The translations under genes and the position numbers were made by a program. DNA of 64,000 nt from positions 22,655 through 86,654 of the forward strand of contig CALRMU020000007.1 of NCBI GenBank assembly GCA_943369295.1, read 5' to 3'. Of this stretch, positions 8,827-16,678 are shown one piece after another. The notes below the pieces were generated by a model that worked only from the letters and a program-made list of their open reading frames with translations, made no database searches and was not told the origin of the DNA. How positions within the stretch are numbered: the stretch's first letter is position 1; each line of letters opens with the position of its first letter. This stretch comes from JAKRSE01 sp943369295 (GTDB taxonomy: Bacteria > Armatimonadota > Fimbriimonadia > Fimbriimonadales > Fimbriimonadaceae).

Positions 8827-9693
8827 GTGGAGCAACAAACAGCCATGCTTTCACTGGCGATCGCGGCAGCCATCATGAGTCCAGAACCAGCTTCAGAACG
8901 CCCCATCTTCACACTCTGGCCTAAGGGGAATCCAGGGGGCTGGACTCGTGACGAGAAGGAGATCACGGAACCACAAGGCGACATTCTGGTGACCAAGTTC
9001 GTCTCCACCCCCACGCTGGAGTTCTTTGCTGCCCCCAACGCGGCACCAGATGCCCCTACGGTCATCATCTGCCCTGGCGGCGGCTACTGGCTGCTGGCCA
9101 TAGAGCACGAAGGCTGGGACTTTGCCAAGATGCTGAACCAAGCGGGAATCCATGCCGCCGTTCTCAAATACCGACTGCCTGTTCCGGAGAGGGATAAGGT
9201 CAAGCATCAGGCAGCCTGGGAGGATGCGCAGAGATCCATTCGTCTCCTCAGGTCTAAAGCGGCAGAACTCAAACTGAATCCGGCTCGCATCGGCATCATG
9301 GGATTCTCGGCCGGTGGGCACCTGGCGGCCTTTACTTCCTGCAATCCCCAGCCATCCACGGCACCGATTGACGAAGCGGACAAGCAGTTATCGAATCCAG
9401 ATTTCACTGTGCTGATCTACAGCGCCTACTTAGTCGCAGAAGGCGAAAAAGAACTCAAGACTGTCATGAATGTGAGCGAAAAGACCCCCCCGGTTTTCAT
9501 CGCTCACACGATGGATGACCCACTCACGGTCAAGAGCGCTTTAGCCTACATGGCCGCCTGCAAAGAAAAAGGAGTTCCCGTCGAGGCTCACATCTATGCC
9601 AAGGGAGGGCACGGCTACGGCTTAAGAAGCAAGGAACCAGGCCTGAAGGATTGGCCGAATCACCTTGTCTCTTGGCTAAAAAGACTTACCTGA
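8827..9693 (+). CDS. Secreted alpha/beta-hydrolase, acetylxylan-esterase-like
   Basis: 288 aa from a GTG at 8827, or 282 aa from the ATG at 8845, which would begin the signal peptide directly (MLSLAIAAAIMS). The oxyanion-hole motif is ICPGGGYWLLA near residue 80. The nucleophile elbow GFSAGG is near residue 157, with the Asp in HTMDDPLT and the His in GGHGYGL completing the triad. This pattern matches the BD-FAE/Axe2-like esterases that deacetylate plant polysaccharides or small esters; the real substrate is unknown. The 3' end overlaps the convergent AraC regulator by 18 bp. Confidence 0.82.
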   Translation: MEQQTAMLSLAIAAAIMSPEPASERPIFTLWPKGNPGGWTRDEKEITEPQGDILVTKFVSTPTLEFFAAPNAAPDAPTVIICPGGGYWLLAIEHEGWDFAKMLNQAGIHAAVLKYRLPVPERDKVKHQAAWEDAQRSIRLLRSKAAELKLNPARIGIMGFSAGGHLAAFTSCNPQPSTAPIDEADKQLSNPDFTVLIYSAYLVAEGEKELKTVMNVSEKTPPVFIAHTMDDPLTVKSALAYMAACKEKGVPVEAHIYAKGGHGYGLRSKEPGLKDWPNHLVSWLKRLT

Positions 9694-10530
9694 TTCCTCC
9701 TTCAAGGCAATCTGCCGATAGAGGCTTGGGCTGACGGAATGACTGAGAGAAAAGCGATGAGAGAAGTGGAATTCACTTGAGAAGCCCACTTCTCTTGCCA
9801 CTGTTTTGATGGGCAGGTTTGTCAGGGCCAACAGCTCTCGTGCCTTCTCCATGCGCCTTTCTTCAAGGTAAAGGCGGGGAGATGTTCCCATGACTTCCTT
9901 GAACTTGTGGGCGAACCCAGACGGGCTGAGTTCAGCTGCCTTGGCTAAATCTTCAACCCGAAGAGGCTTGTCAAGATGCTTCAAAGCCCAAGCCAGGGCG
10001 GCGTCGATTTCAGGATGCCCCGAGGCGGATTTTTCCCCTTCCAGTCTGCGGCGAATAGTGATCAGAAGGCCCTCAAGTTTCTGTTTGGCCTCAAGCTGAT
10101 CCAGCCAGGTTCCGTTTGCCAGTTCTCTTATCCCTTCCATCTGCAGCACCAGCTCGTGCCAAATTCCTGATTCTGGATCGCAGGTATACGCATGGAGACC
10201 GGTCCCCAATTCGGGCCAGTTGACCAAGGGCTGCCAGTGAGGCCGAAGATGAAAATGAGCCCAGGCCAGCTCCCAACCTTCTTTTCCAGCGGAGTACTCC
10301 TGCCAGGTGCCTGGCTGCCATAGAGTGAGATCGCCAGGCAGCGATTCAACTCTATGACTTGGGGTCTGGTGCAATCCTCTGCCCCCAAGTGTGAGAATCA
10401 AAAGCCAAGAAGCTGCCCCTTTGGTTCTTCGGACAAGATATCCCTCCTCCTCGTGAAAGTGCCCCGCGATAATGTCGAACCCGAGGGTCTCCCTATAATC
10501 GGTGACCTTTCCATGAGCAGAAATACGCAT
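9676..10530 (-). CDS. AraC-family transcriptional regulator
   Basis: 284 aa. The N-terminal half is a cupin-like ligand-binding region (residues about 30-110; PGDLTLWQPGTWQEY is the usual conserved patch). The C-terminal double helix-turn-helix runs from about residue 178 to 275: LRVEDLAKAAELSPSGFAHKFKEVMG, then LLALTNLPIKTVAREVGFSSEFHFSHRF. AraC proteins of this type usually activate sugar-related genes in response to a small ligand. It is convergent with the esterase and divergent from the dioxygenase, the likelier target because they share a promoter region. Confidence 0.9.
   Translation of the reverse strand: MRISAHGKVTDYRETLGFDIIAGHFHEEEGYLVRRTKGAASWLLILTLGGRGLHQTPSHRVESLPGDLTLWQPGTWQEYSAGKEGWELAWAHFHLRPHWQPLVNWPELGTGLHAYTCDPESGIWHELVLQMEGIRELANGTWLDQLEAKQKLEGLLITIRRRLEGEKSASGHPEIDAALAWALKHLDKPLRVEDLAKAAELSPSGFAHKFKEVMGTSPRLYLEERRMEKARELLALTNLPIKTVAREVGFSSEFHFSHRFSLSHSVSPSLYRQIALKEESGKSF
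10494..10499 (+). promoter_or_regulatory. Possible -10 box for the dioxygenase gene
   Basis: A perfect TATAAT at 10494-10499 lies inside the 5' end of the divergent AraC gene, upstream of the dioxygenase. A weak TGTCGA at 10473-10478 could be the -35 with a 15-bp spacer. Weakly supported. Confidence 0.35.
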
Positions 10531-10587
10531 GCCTTGGCTAAGTTTGGCATGGATTTCAAGGCTAAATTAACGCCACAATGGCAGAAA

Positions 10588-11439
10588 ATGGCATCAGCAC
10601 AGTTCATCGAAGAATATCAGCGTGAAGGGTTCGCCATCGCCAGGCAGCTTTTCTCTCAAGAAGAGGTCGAGCACTACGCCCGGTACTTCACTGAGATGGT
10701 GGAGCGAGGCGGTGACGGCTGGGCCGAAGGTGGCGTTGATGCCAGCCACCCTGACCCCCTAAAGCGGTACCCGCGACTCCTGCAGCCCCACAGAGGAGAT
10801 GACGTGGCCTTGAACTTCATGGTGGATCCAAGGCTGGATGACCACTTGACTGCCGCTGCCGGAGCTTCACCCTATGCTGTCCAGACCATGGTTTACTTTA
10901 AGCCTCCTGGAGCCAGGGGGCAAAACCTTCACCAGGACAACACCTATCTCAAGGTCAACCCAGGCACCTGCCTGGCGGCATGGCTGGCTCTTGATGACTG
11001 CGATGAAGAAAACGGGTGCATGATGCTGGTGCCAGGCAGTCAAGATCTGCCGATTATCTGCCAGGTGGAAACTCCGGGCCTGGAAGAAATCTGTTGGGGA
11101 AGCACAGAGACCCCCCTCCCTCCTGGCTCAACCCTCGTTCCGGCTCTGATGAAGCGAGGAGATGTGCTTTTCTTCAATGGCAGCATCATCCACGGGAGCT
11201 ATCAGAACAAATCCCAGACACGATTTCGGCGAACCCTCATCGGCCATTACGTCGCGGCAGAATCTGAACAGGTGTCCAAGTACTACTTCCCCGTTTGGCG
11301 CATGGATGGGACGCGGCTGGATGACGATGTGCTGAAAGTGAGCCCAGATGGGGGTCCCTGCGGAGTCTATGTTCCCGACGAAGCCGGCTATACAGTTGTT
11401 GAACAGGGCGAACTCAAAGACGCCACTGCTGCTCATTGA
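10588..11439 (+). CDS. Phytanoyl-CoA dioxygenase (PhyH) family protein
   Basis: About 283 aa from the ATG at 10588 (MASAQFIEEYQREGF, the usual family opening). Alternative starts at 10549 and 10513 add 13 or 25 residues; none has a clear ribosome binding site. The Fe(II) ligands are visible as HQD in NLHQDNTYLK and the distal His in GSIIHGSYQNKS, followed by the 2-oxoglutarate-binding Arg in RFRRTLIGHY. Such enzymes hydroxylate small molecules with 2-oxoglutarate and oxygen; the substrate is unknown. It is divergent from the AraC regulator, which may control it. Confidence 0.85.
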   Translation: MASAQFIEEYQREGFAIARQLFSQEEVEHYARYFTEMVERGGDGWAEGGVDASHPDPLKRYPRLLQPHRGDDVALNFMVDPRLDDHLTAAAGASPYAVQTMVYFKPPGARGQNLHQDNTYLKVNPGTCLAAWLALDDCDEENGCMMLVPGSQDLPIICQVETPGLEEICWGSTETPLPPGSTLVPALMKRGDVLFFNGSIIHGSYQNKSQTRFRRTLIGHYVAAESEQVSKYYFPVWRMDGTRLDDDVLKVSPDGGPCGVYVPDEAGYTVVEQGELKDATAAH

Positions 11440-11484
11440 GATAAACTTTCTTCGCTCTGGGCTTGCTGCTCTGAGGGAAGATTA

Positions 11485-12159
11485 TTGGCTCGTTACGACT
11501 TGGCAGGCGGCAGACATGAGGAATTCGAGCCCGGTTCTAGAAATCGAGTACTCAGAAACCTGTTTGGAATCACCGGTGTTCGTGAAATTCAGGCTGCCGA
11601 AACAGATGCTCTTGTTGAAGCCCAGTTCTGGTCGTATCAAGAAATTGGTGAGGACGAGTGCTTTTCCATAAGCCGACTCTGCGAACTTCATCGAAAGTGG
11701 CTGGGCGGCATTTATCCGCTCGCAGGTGAATACCGAGAGGTCAACGTCAGCAAAGGCATAGTGATGTTCTCGCCCGCCTACTTAATCGAGCAAAACCTCG
11801 CTGAATTCGAGCAATCACTCCTATCAAAACTCACTCCATGCAGAGCGGAATCGCACGAAGATCTTTCGCTCCAATTGGCGATGGTTCACGCAGAGTTGAT
11901 CCTCATTCACCCTTTTCGAGAAGGAAATGGCCGTCATGGACGCTGGCTGGCGAATCTGATGGCTCTCCAAGCTGGGTACACAGCGCTGGACTTTGGATTT
12001 TCAGGCAAAGGTTCGGTTAAAAGGCGAACCGCCTACTTTGAGGCGATGGGATCTGCGTTTGGGAGCAAGAACTACAAGCCCTTGGCTACCGTTTTTCTTG
12101 AGGCGCTGCATCGCAGCGAACAACACGACCATTATTCAAAGCGTAGCGAAAGCCACTAA
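11485..12159 (+). CDS. Fic-family AMP-transferase-like protein
   Basis: 224 aa from a TTG start preceded by GAGGGAAG (11473-11480). It opens with RYDLAGG and continues in the style of cell-filamentation (Fic) proteins, with WLGGIYPLAGEYREVNVSKG at about residues 72-91. The active-site loop HPFREGNGRHGR at 142-153 keeps the catalytic His, acidic residue, GNGR and final Arg. Fic enzymes transfer AMP (or a related group) to target proteins and are toxic unless inhibited. The protein lacks its own (S/T)xxxE(G/N) inhibitory helix. A small ORF on the opposite strand that overlaps its 3' end carries one. Confidence 0.9.
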   Translation: MARYDLAGGRHEEFEPGSRNRVLRNLFGITGVREIQAAETDALVEAQFWSYQEIGEDECFSISRLCELHRKWLGGIYPLAGEYREVNVSKGIVMFSPAYLIEQNLAEFEQSLLSKLTPCRAESHEDLSLQLAMVHAELILIHPFREGNGRHGRWLANLMALQAGYTALDFGFSGKGSVKRRTAYFEAMGSAFGSKNYKPLATVFLEALHRSEQHDHYSKRSESH

Positions 12160-12268
12160 CGCCTCGAACACCCTCAATAGCGCTGGAATCCTTGGCGGTC
12201 TTAACGGCAAGCCCAAGCCTCATCTCAGGAGTCTTCAAGAACCTGTTCGATTTGGACAGACTAGCCAC
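12086..12268 (-). CDS. Possible Fic antitoxin, tail-to-tail with fic
   Basis: A 60-aa ORF with a GTG start at 12268 (an in-frame TAA lies just upstream; internal ATG at 12223). It reads SKSNRFLKTPEMRLGLAV, then SSAIEG at residues 28-33, which fits the (S/T)xxxE(G/N) inhibitory motif of class I Fic antitoxins. I recall small SNxYLxDP..SSxIEG proteins near fic genes, but cannot verify this here. Its last 74 bp overlap the 3' end of fic on the other strand. Class I antitoxins are normally encoded upstream and co-directionally, so the arrangement is odd. The ribosome binding site is weak. Confidence 0.5.
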   Translation of the reverse strand: MASLSKSNRFLKTPEMRLGLAVKTAKDSSAIEGVRGVSGFRYALNNGRVVRCDAAPQEKR

Positions 12269-12430
12269 TGATTTAGTTTACCAGCGTCGCCTTGATAAGG
12301 GCTGCCTGAACGATTCCCGCTTGTGAATCATTCCCAAGGGGCTTCTCCTCAGCCTAGCTCCGGTTTCCCGCCAAGAAGAAGACCCCCGCCACACGATCAT
12401 TGAACTGCCCGTCACACAGAAACAAAATTT

Positions 12431-12448
12431 TGCAAAAACGGTTTTGCA
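12431..12448 (+). promoter_or_regulatory. Putative LacI-family operator
   Basis: TGCAAAAACGGTTTTGCA is an 18-bp palindrome with 8 of 9 half-site matches and a central CG, the hallmark of LacI/PurR/CcpA-type operators. It overlaps the -35 box of the next promoter, and the second gene downstream encodes a LacI-family regulator, suggesting autorepression. Confidence 0.6.
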
Positions 12449-12473
12449 TTTTCCAGATTTCGTGGTATACAAT
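12444..12473 (+). promoter_or_regulatory. Sigma-70-type promoter for lipoprotein-lacI unit
   Basis: TTGCAT at 12444-12449 and TATACA at 12466-12471 are separated by 16 bp (18 bp if TACAAT at 12468 is used). The lipoprotein start codon is about 50 bp downstream. Confidence 0.55.
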
Positions 12474-12521
12474 GCAGAAGTCGGACCCCAACCGACATTC
12501 CTCACTGGAGAGGAACACGTA

Positions 12522-12833
12522 ATGAAGCGATTTTTGATTTTGAGCATGGCAGCCCTCGCTGCTGGAGTTTTGCTCAGTGGCTGTGGAGCCCAGGGCCAGG
12601 CAGTCGACAAAGACTACATGGCAAAGGCTGAAGCCACAGCTGGTGACATTAGAGTCATTTTTGATAAGGTCGGAGGCAAATGGGATGCCATGACGCCAGA
12701 AGACAAAACCTCCTTCGTGGCCAATTTCAAAGATGAAGCCGAAGCCAGAGCCGCTTGGGATGTCATGCTTTCTCCCCCACCACGTGGCGGAATGGCTGCT
12801 CCTGCCCCTGCCGGCGGCGGAGTTCCCCGTTAA
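12522..12833 (+). CDS. Small lipoprotein
   Basis: 103 aa from the ATG at 12522, with GGAGAGG at 12507-12513 as ribosome binding site. The signal peptide MKRFLILSMAALAAGVLLSG ends in lipobox LLSGC, so Cys21 is probably lipidated. The mature part is charged and helical (DKDYMAKAEATAGDIRVIFDKV...), followed by a Pro/Ala/Gly tail. I do not recognise the family. The lacI-type gene follows after 36 bp under the same promoter and putative operator. Confidence 0.8.
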   Translation: MKRFLILSMAALAAGVLLSGCGAQGQAVDKDYMAKAEATAGDIRVIFDKVGGKWDAMTPEDKTSFVANFKDEAEARAAWDVMLSPPPRGGMAAPAPAGGGVPR

Positions 12834-12869
12834 ATCCAGTTCTGGAACAGATGCTAAACCGCTTTTGCC

Positions 12870-13946
12870 ATGAGAAAGCGCGCCAGTATTGAAGATGTTG
12901 CCAAGCTGGCCGGAGTCAGCAAGGGAACAGTTTCAACGGTCCTTAATGGAAGGGGAGCCGGAGTGCGGATAAGCACCGCGACGGCTGACCGTGTTCGGCG
13001 CGCCGCCCATGAGCTCAGCTACAGCCCCAGTGCTTTGGGGCGAATGCTAGCCAGAAGAAGAGCGGATTCAATCGGCCTGCTGTTCCAGTACGCAGACCAT
13101 TTCCACGCAACTTCCAGCTTCATTCCGGTGGTTATGAGGTCGGTTTGTGAAGCCTGCACCGAAGCCGGAGTTGACCTGGTCCTCTTTACAAAGCCTTCTC
13201 ATAACAGCCGCGAGTTGGTCCAAGCCGTCACAGATGGCAGGGTTGATGGCTGCTTGGCACTGCGAGATGCTGGCGACCCCTTGACCGTCGACTTGGTTAA
13301 CGCGGGCCTGCCTCTGGTCCAGTTTTTCAGCCGAAGCGAAATGCCAGGCTGCCCCTACGTTGATACAGACAACTTCACCGGCGGCCGAATCGCCGCACGC
13401 CACCTTATCGAACTGGGTCATAAAAGAATCGGCATGATTCGAGCCGGATCTGGCTCGACATCAAGCCAAGATAGGTTTTCTGGATTCAGAGACACCCTTG
13501 AATCAGAAGGAATTGAACTCAAGCCGGAATGGGTGATCGACATGGCCTCGATGGATGGGGCAGGGGCACCTTTGCGACGCCTTGTCACTCAGATCGAGCG
13601 CCCAACAGCCCTTTTTGTCTGGTCAGATGACGTGGCCCTTGGCTCCATGCGAGCTCTAATGGACTTAGGCCTGCGAGTTCCTGAGGACATCTCGATCATC
13701 GGATTCGACTCCACCCAAGCCTGCGAGCATTCCAACCCTCGCCTGACTTCGGTTCGCCAGCCGGTAGCCGCCATCGCCCGGTCAGCCACACGACTTCTAC
13801 TCTCTCTCGTCAATCAAGAGCCGGTTGAACAAAGCCGACTCCTCTTCCCACCTGATTTGGATGTGCGGGATTCAACCGCACCGCCACAGGTTTCCGTCAA
13901 GACATCAAGTCTCCCAGTTGGACAAAGAGGTCTCCATGAAAAATAA
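12870..13946 (+). CDS. LacI-family transcriptional regulator
   Basis: 358 aa. The N-terminal HTH and hinge region reads ASIEDVAKLAGVSKGTVSTVLNG, with SPSALGRMLARRRADSIGLL at the hinge (about residues 50-70). The C-terminal two-lobe periplasmic-binding-like domain carries DNFTGGRIAARHLIELGHKRI, ALFVWSDDVALGSMRAL and DISIIGFDST. The effector is probably a sugar or oligosaccharide. It sits between a lipoprotein and a prepilin-like gene and overlaps the latter by 11 bp, then a glucanase follows, so it probably regulates that group. The palindrome at 12431 is a candidate binding site. Confidence 0.93.
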   Translation: MRKRASIEDVAKLAGVSKGTVSTVLNGRGAGVRISTATADRVRRAAHELSYSPSALGRMLARRRADSIGLLFQYADHFHATSSFIPVVMRSVCEACTEAGVDLVLFTKPSHNSRELVQAVTDGRVDGCLALRDAGDPLTVDLVNAGLPLVQFFSRSEMPGCPYVDTDNFTGGRIAARHLIELGHKRIGMIRAGSGSTSSQDRFSGFRDTLESEGIELKPEWVIDMASMDGAGAPLRRLVTQIERPTALFVWSDDVALGSMRALMDLGLRVPEDISIIGFDSTQACEHSNPRLTSVRQPVAAIARSATRLLLSLVNQEPVEQSRLLFPPDLDVRDSTAPPQVSVKTSSLPVGQRGLHEK

Positions 13947-14796
13947 TACTAAAGCATTTACGCTTATTGAACTCCTCGTCGTCATCGCGATCATCGCGAT
14001 CCTCGCGGCTATCCTCTTCCCTGTGTTCGCCCAGGCAAAGCAGGCAGCCAAGAACACCCAAGCTATCAGCAACATGAATCAGATCGGCAAGGCCGCTATG
14101 ATGTATGCCTCTGATTACGACGACAGCTACGCTCCTCGCCGAACCCAGACCATCACTCCTTCGACTCCTCGCGGAAGGACGATTGCTTCTTGGAAGCAGC
14201 TTCAGCATCCTTACGTTAAGAGCGCCCAGGTGTGGTCCGACCCCGCCAACCCCGCCTCCAAATTCCCGGATGACACCAGCGATCCCATCGTGAACGCCAT
14301 TGACAACTGGGACATGATTGAGCCAAGGCTCAACCGTGGCTATGCCGTGAACAACATGTTCTGGCTGACCGGTGACTGGGGCGGCAACGGCGTCAACGGA
14401 TCGATGTTCGATGACGTGGCCGGCACCATCTACATGATGGAAACCAAGTCAGTTTGGGTTGACTACGGCGTCTACATTCCTTTCTGCAACGCTGCCACCA
14501 ACCCCGAAGGACACTGCAACGACCCCAGCTCTGAAGCTTGGTGGCCCGGTGTTCCCCGAGTCTGGCCCGGAGGCGGTCCCAACTGGGGCGGCAAGAAGTG
14601 GGAAGACAAGGCCTTTGTTGCTGCCTTTGTTGACGGTCACACGAAGCGAACCAGCTTCAGCCAGGCCTGCAATCGCGGCGGCGACAAGACCATGTGGGGA
14701 TACGAGCGAAGCAAGCTGGCTAACGGCTACTTTGCTGGCGGTCTCGGATGGCTTGAAACCCTCTGCGACACTGTCCGCACCAACGGCAGAATGTAG
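13936..14796 (+). CDS. Prepilin-like (DUF1559-type) protein
   Basis: 286 aa from the ATG at 13936, with AAAGAGG five bases upstream. The type III (prepilin) signal is KNNTKA then FTLIELLVVIAIIAILAAIL: cleavage is expected before Phe8, with Ala rather than Gly at position -1 and Glu at +5. After the hydrophobic helix comes FAQAKQAAKNTQAISNMNQIGKAAMMYASDYDD, the start of a globular head typical of type II secretion-like pseudopilins. The C-terminal AAFVDGHTKR matches the DGHxK element of the family. Translationally coupled to the LacI regulator. Confidence 0.9.
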   Translation: MKNNTKAFTLIELLVVIAIIAILAAILFPVFAQAKQAAKNTQAISNMNQIGKAAMMYASDYDDSYAPRRTQTITPSTPRGRTIASWKQLQHPYVKSAQVWSDPANPASKFPDDTSDPIVNAIDNWDMIEPRLNRGYAVNNMFWLTGDWGGNGVNGSMFDDVAGTIYMMETKSVWVDYGVYIPFCNAATNPEGHCNDPSSEAWWPGVPRVWPGGGPNWGGKKWEDKAFVAAFVDGHTKRTSFSQACNRGGDKTMWGYERSKLANGYFAGGLGWLETLCDTVRTNGRM

Positions 14797-14806
14797 TCCC
14801 AACAAT

Positions 14807-14850
14807 AACTGGATTCGGGCCTAGCCCGAATCCAGTTCCTCAAACCCTTC
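14807..14850 (+). terminator. Hairpin after prepilin-like gene
   Basis: AACTGGATTCGGGC (14807-14820) and GCCCGAATCCAGTT (14824-14837) pair over 14 bp with a three-base loop. A T-rich tract comes about 13 nt later, so it may attenuate expression of the glucanase rather than stop it fully. Confidence 0.6.
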
Positions 14851-14872
14851 TCTCTTTTTTGGGTGAACTTTC

Positions 14873-16180
14873 ATGACTTCCTTAATTGCTTTTGCCTGCC
14901 TGGCTCCCCTTAACACAGTGACCGCGCCGACTTCTTACAAAAAGATTGACCCCCTGCTGGAGGAACTATCCTATAAAGCATTCAAGTTCTTTATGGAGCA
15001 GTCTCATCCCAAGACGGGCATGACACTGGACCGGGCAAACAACACTAAAGATGAGCCACGAACAGAATATGTTTCCAGCTGTGCCGCAACAGGGTTTCAT
15101 TTGGCGGCCATTGCAGTCGGTTCTGAAAGAGGGTGGATTACAAAAGAAGACGCAAAGGTTCGAGCTCGAAAAGTCCTCAAGAGCCTAGAAGAGCTTCCCT
15201 TAAGGCATAAAGGCTGGTTCATTCATTGGCTGGATTGGGAGACGGGCAAAAGACTTTGGAACAGCGAAGTCTCCACCATCGACACCGGCATTCTCCTCGC
15301 CGGAATGATCATGGCTGACAGCGCCCTTAATGATAAAGAAATTAAAGAAAGGGTCTCAAGAATTCATGGTGCAATCGACTGGGATTACATGCGCACTGAT
15401 GGCGGCGCCAAGCCAGATTCGATGACCTTTACCATGGGTTGGATTCAGGAAAGAGGCTTTATTGAAGCTCGCTGGGACATCTGCAACGAACTCAAAGTTC
15501 TGCTGATCCCCGCCCTTGGCTCGGATAAAGTTCCAGCCGAGATGTGGTCTGCCTGGACTCGAGAACCCATCAAACAGAACGGAAGAGAGTTCTTAATGAG
15601 CGGACCTCTGTTCCTGCATCAAATGGCTCACGGCTTCTACCCATTCGAAGGGTATCGCGACCCTGAAGGTTGGGATTACTGGGTTGCGGCCAGAAATGCT
15701 GTCCTCGATAACCGAGACTACTGCATTCAGAACCCTAAAAAATTCAAGGGCTACAACGCTGAAATCTGGGGCCTCAGCGCCGCTGATGGCAAAGAAGGAT
15801 ATCGAGCCTGGGGTGCTCCGCCTAAGCTTTACGAAGACGACGGAACAATTGCTCCCAGCTCAACCGTTGCCTGCATGCCTTACATTCCCGATATTGCATT
15901 AAAGTCAACCCATGCCTTTAAGCGCGATTACCCCGAACTGCTTGGCAGATACGGCTTTGCTATCTCATTCAATCCCACGAAGAACTGGGCTTCTCCAGAT
16001 GTCATCGGCATCGACTTGGGCCAAATGCTTTTGGCCGTTGAGAACTATCGAGATGGACTGCCTCATAAGCTATCGATGAAGCATCCACTCATCAAAAAGG
16101 CTTATAAGAGAATCGGATTTCAGAAAACAAAAGAAGGGGCCCTTGACTCAAGGCCTCTCAGAGTAAAGGCGAAGAGATAA
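14873..16180 (+). CDS. GH144-like glycoamylase-domain protein (beta-1,2-glucanase)
   Basis: 435 aa with a short signal peptide (MTSLIAFACLAPL). The glycoamylase fold (PF10091, family GH144) is indicated by the first-helix segment AFKFFMEQSHPKTGMTLDR, by STIDTGILLAGM, and by WGLSAADGKEGYRAWGAPP followed by DGTIAPSSTVACMPYIPD. Characterised GH144 members are endo-beta-1,2-glucanases or sophorose-releasing enzymes, so a role in breaking down beta-glucan is likely but the exact substrate is inferred. It follows the LacI-prepilin pair, suggesting regulated polysaccharide use. Confidence 0.85.
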   Translation: MTSLIAFACLAPLNTVTAPTSYKKIDPLLEELSYKAFKFFMEQSHPKTGMTLDRANNTKDEPRTEYVSSCAATGFHLAAIAVGSERGWITKEDAKVRARKVLKSLEELPLRHKGWFIHWLDWETGKRLWNSEVSTIDTGILLAGMIMADSALNDKEIKERVSRIHGAIDWDYMRTDGGAKPDSMTFTMGWIQERGFIEARWDICNELKVLLIPALGSDKVPAEMWSAWTREPIKQNGREFLMSGPLFLHQMAHGFYPFEGYRDPEGWDYWVAARNAVLDNRDYCIQNPKKFKGYNAEIWGLSAADGKEGYRAWGAPPKLYEDDGTIAPSSTVACMPYIPDIALKSTHAFKRDYPELLGRYGFAISFNPTKNWASPDVIGIDLGQMLLAVENYRDGLPHKLSMKHPLIKKAYKRIGFQKTKEGALDSRPLRVKAKR

Positions 16181-16201
16181 AACCTTCGGGAATGAGTGTA
16201 T

Positions 16202-16250
16202 TCCTGCCTCCCCTGATTTTTGGGTCAGTGATTGGAGGCAGGATTTTTTA
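16202..16250 (+). terminator. Terminator after GH144-like gene
   Basis: TCCTGCCTCC at 16202-16211 pairs with GGAGGCAGGA at 16234-16243; an internal CTGA/TCAG hairpin fills the loop and ATTTTTTA follows. Confidence 0.85.
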
Positions 16251-16315
16251 GTTTCAGAGCGATAGATTTTTTGTCCTTTTCGGACATGAACATGGCTGCT
16301 CATAATCTTTAGGTC

Positions 16316-16424
16316 GTGCCACTGGCGGCGCCAGTGCTCTCTTACATAGATAATTGACTCTAGTTTTAACAATCAACTTTTTGGTCAGGTTTGACAGGGA
16401 AAGCACTGGCGCTGCCAGTGGCAC
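16316..16424. repeat. 109-bp composite element with palindromic ends
   Basis: GTGCCACTGGCGGCGCCAGT... at 16316-16338 and its inverted partner AGCACTGGCGCTGCCAGTGG... at 16402-16424 bound a 109-bp segment. A second element of exactly 109 bp with the same ends lies at 55073-55181. Each end is itself a palindrome (family A). The interiors are diverged; in opposite orientation they share an AATCAA..TTTTT.GGTCA-like stretch. It resembles BIME/MITE-type elements without any coding capacity. Confidence 0.7.
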
Positions 16425-16550
16425 AATTTAGGAAAGCTGAAACTTGCTGAATTCCCTTTAGTGGTTTTTGGGTTCTCTGCCATGTGCCATTCTTCCTGCT
16501 CGACAGCAAACTGGTCGAACAGACCGCCTGGTCTCAATGAAAGATATCTT

Positions 16551-16643
16551 AGGCGCCACGACCTTCTCCGAAGCGTGAAGAGAAGGTCGTGAATGGCGAC
16601 CTTGAGTCTTTGCGGCCTGGCTCAGCAAAGCTAAACCTGGCCG
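16551..16643 (-). repeat. Composite hairpin repeat (families B and D)
   Basis: Family B stem CACGACCTTCTC (16557-16568) pairs perfectly with GAGAAGGTCGTG (16580-16591); family D CTGGCTCAGC-AAA-GCTAAACCTGG follows at about 16617-16641. Total length 93 bp, as for the copy at 1-93. The rest of 16181-16678 shows no gene. Confidence 0.75.
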
Positions 16644-16678
16644 CAAAAACCCCGGAGTATTCGGTCTGCACCTACTCC

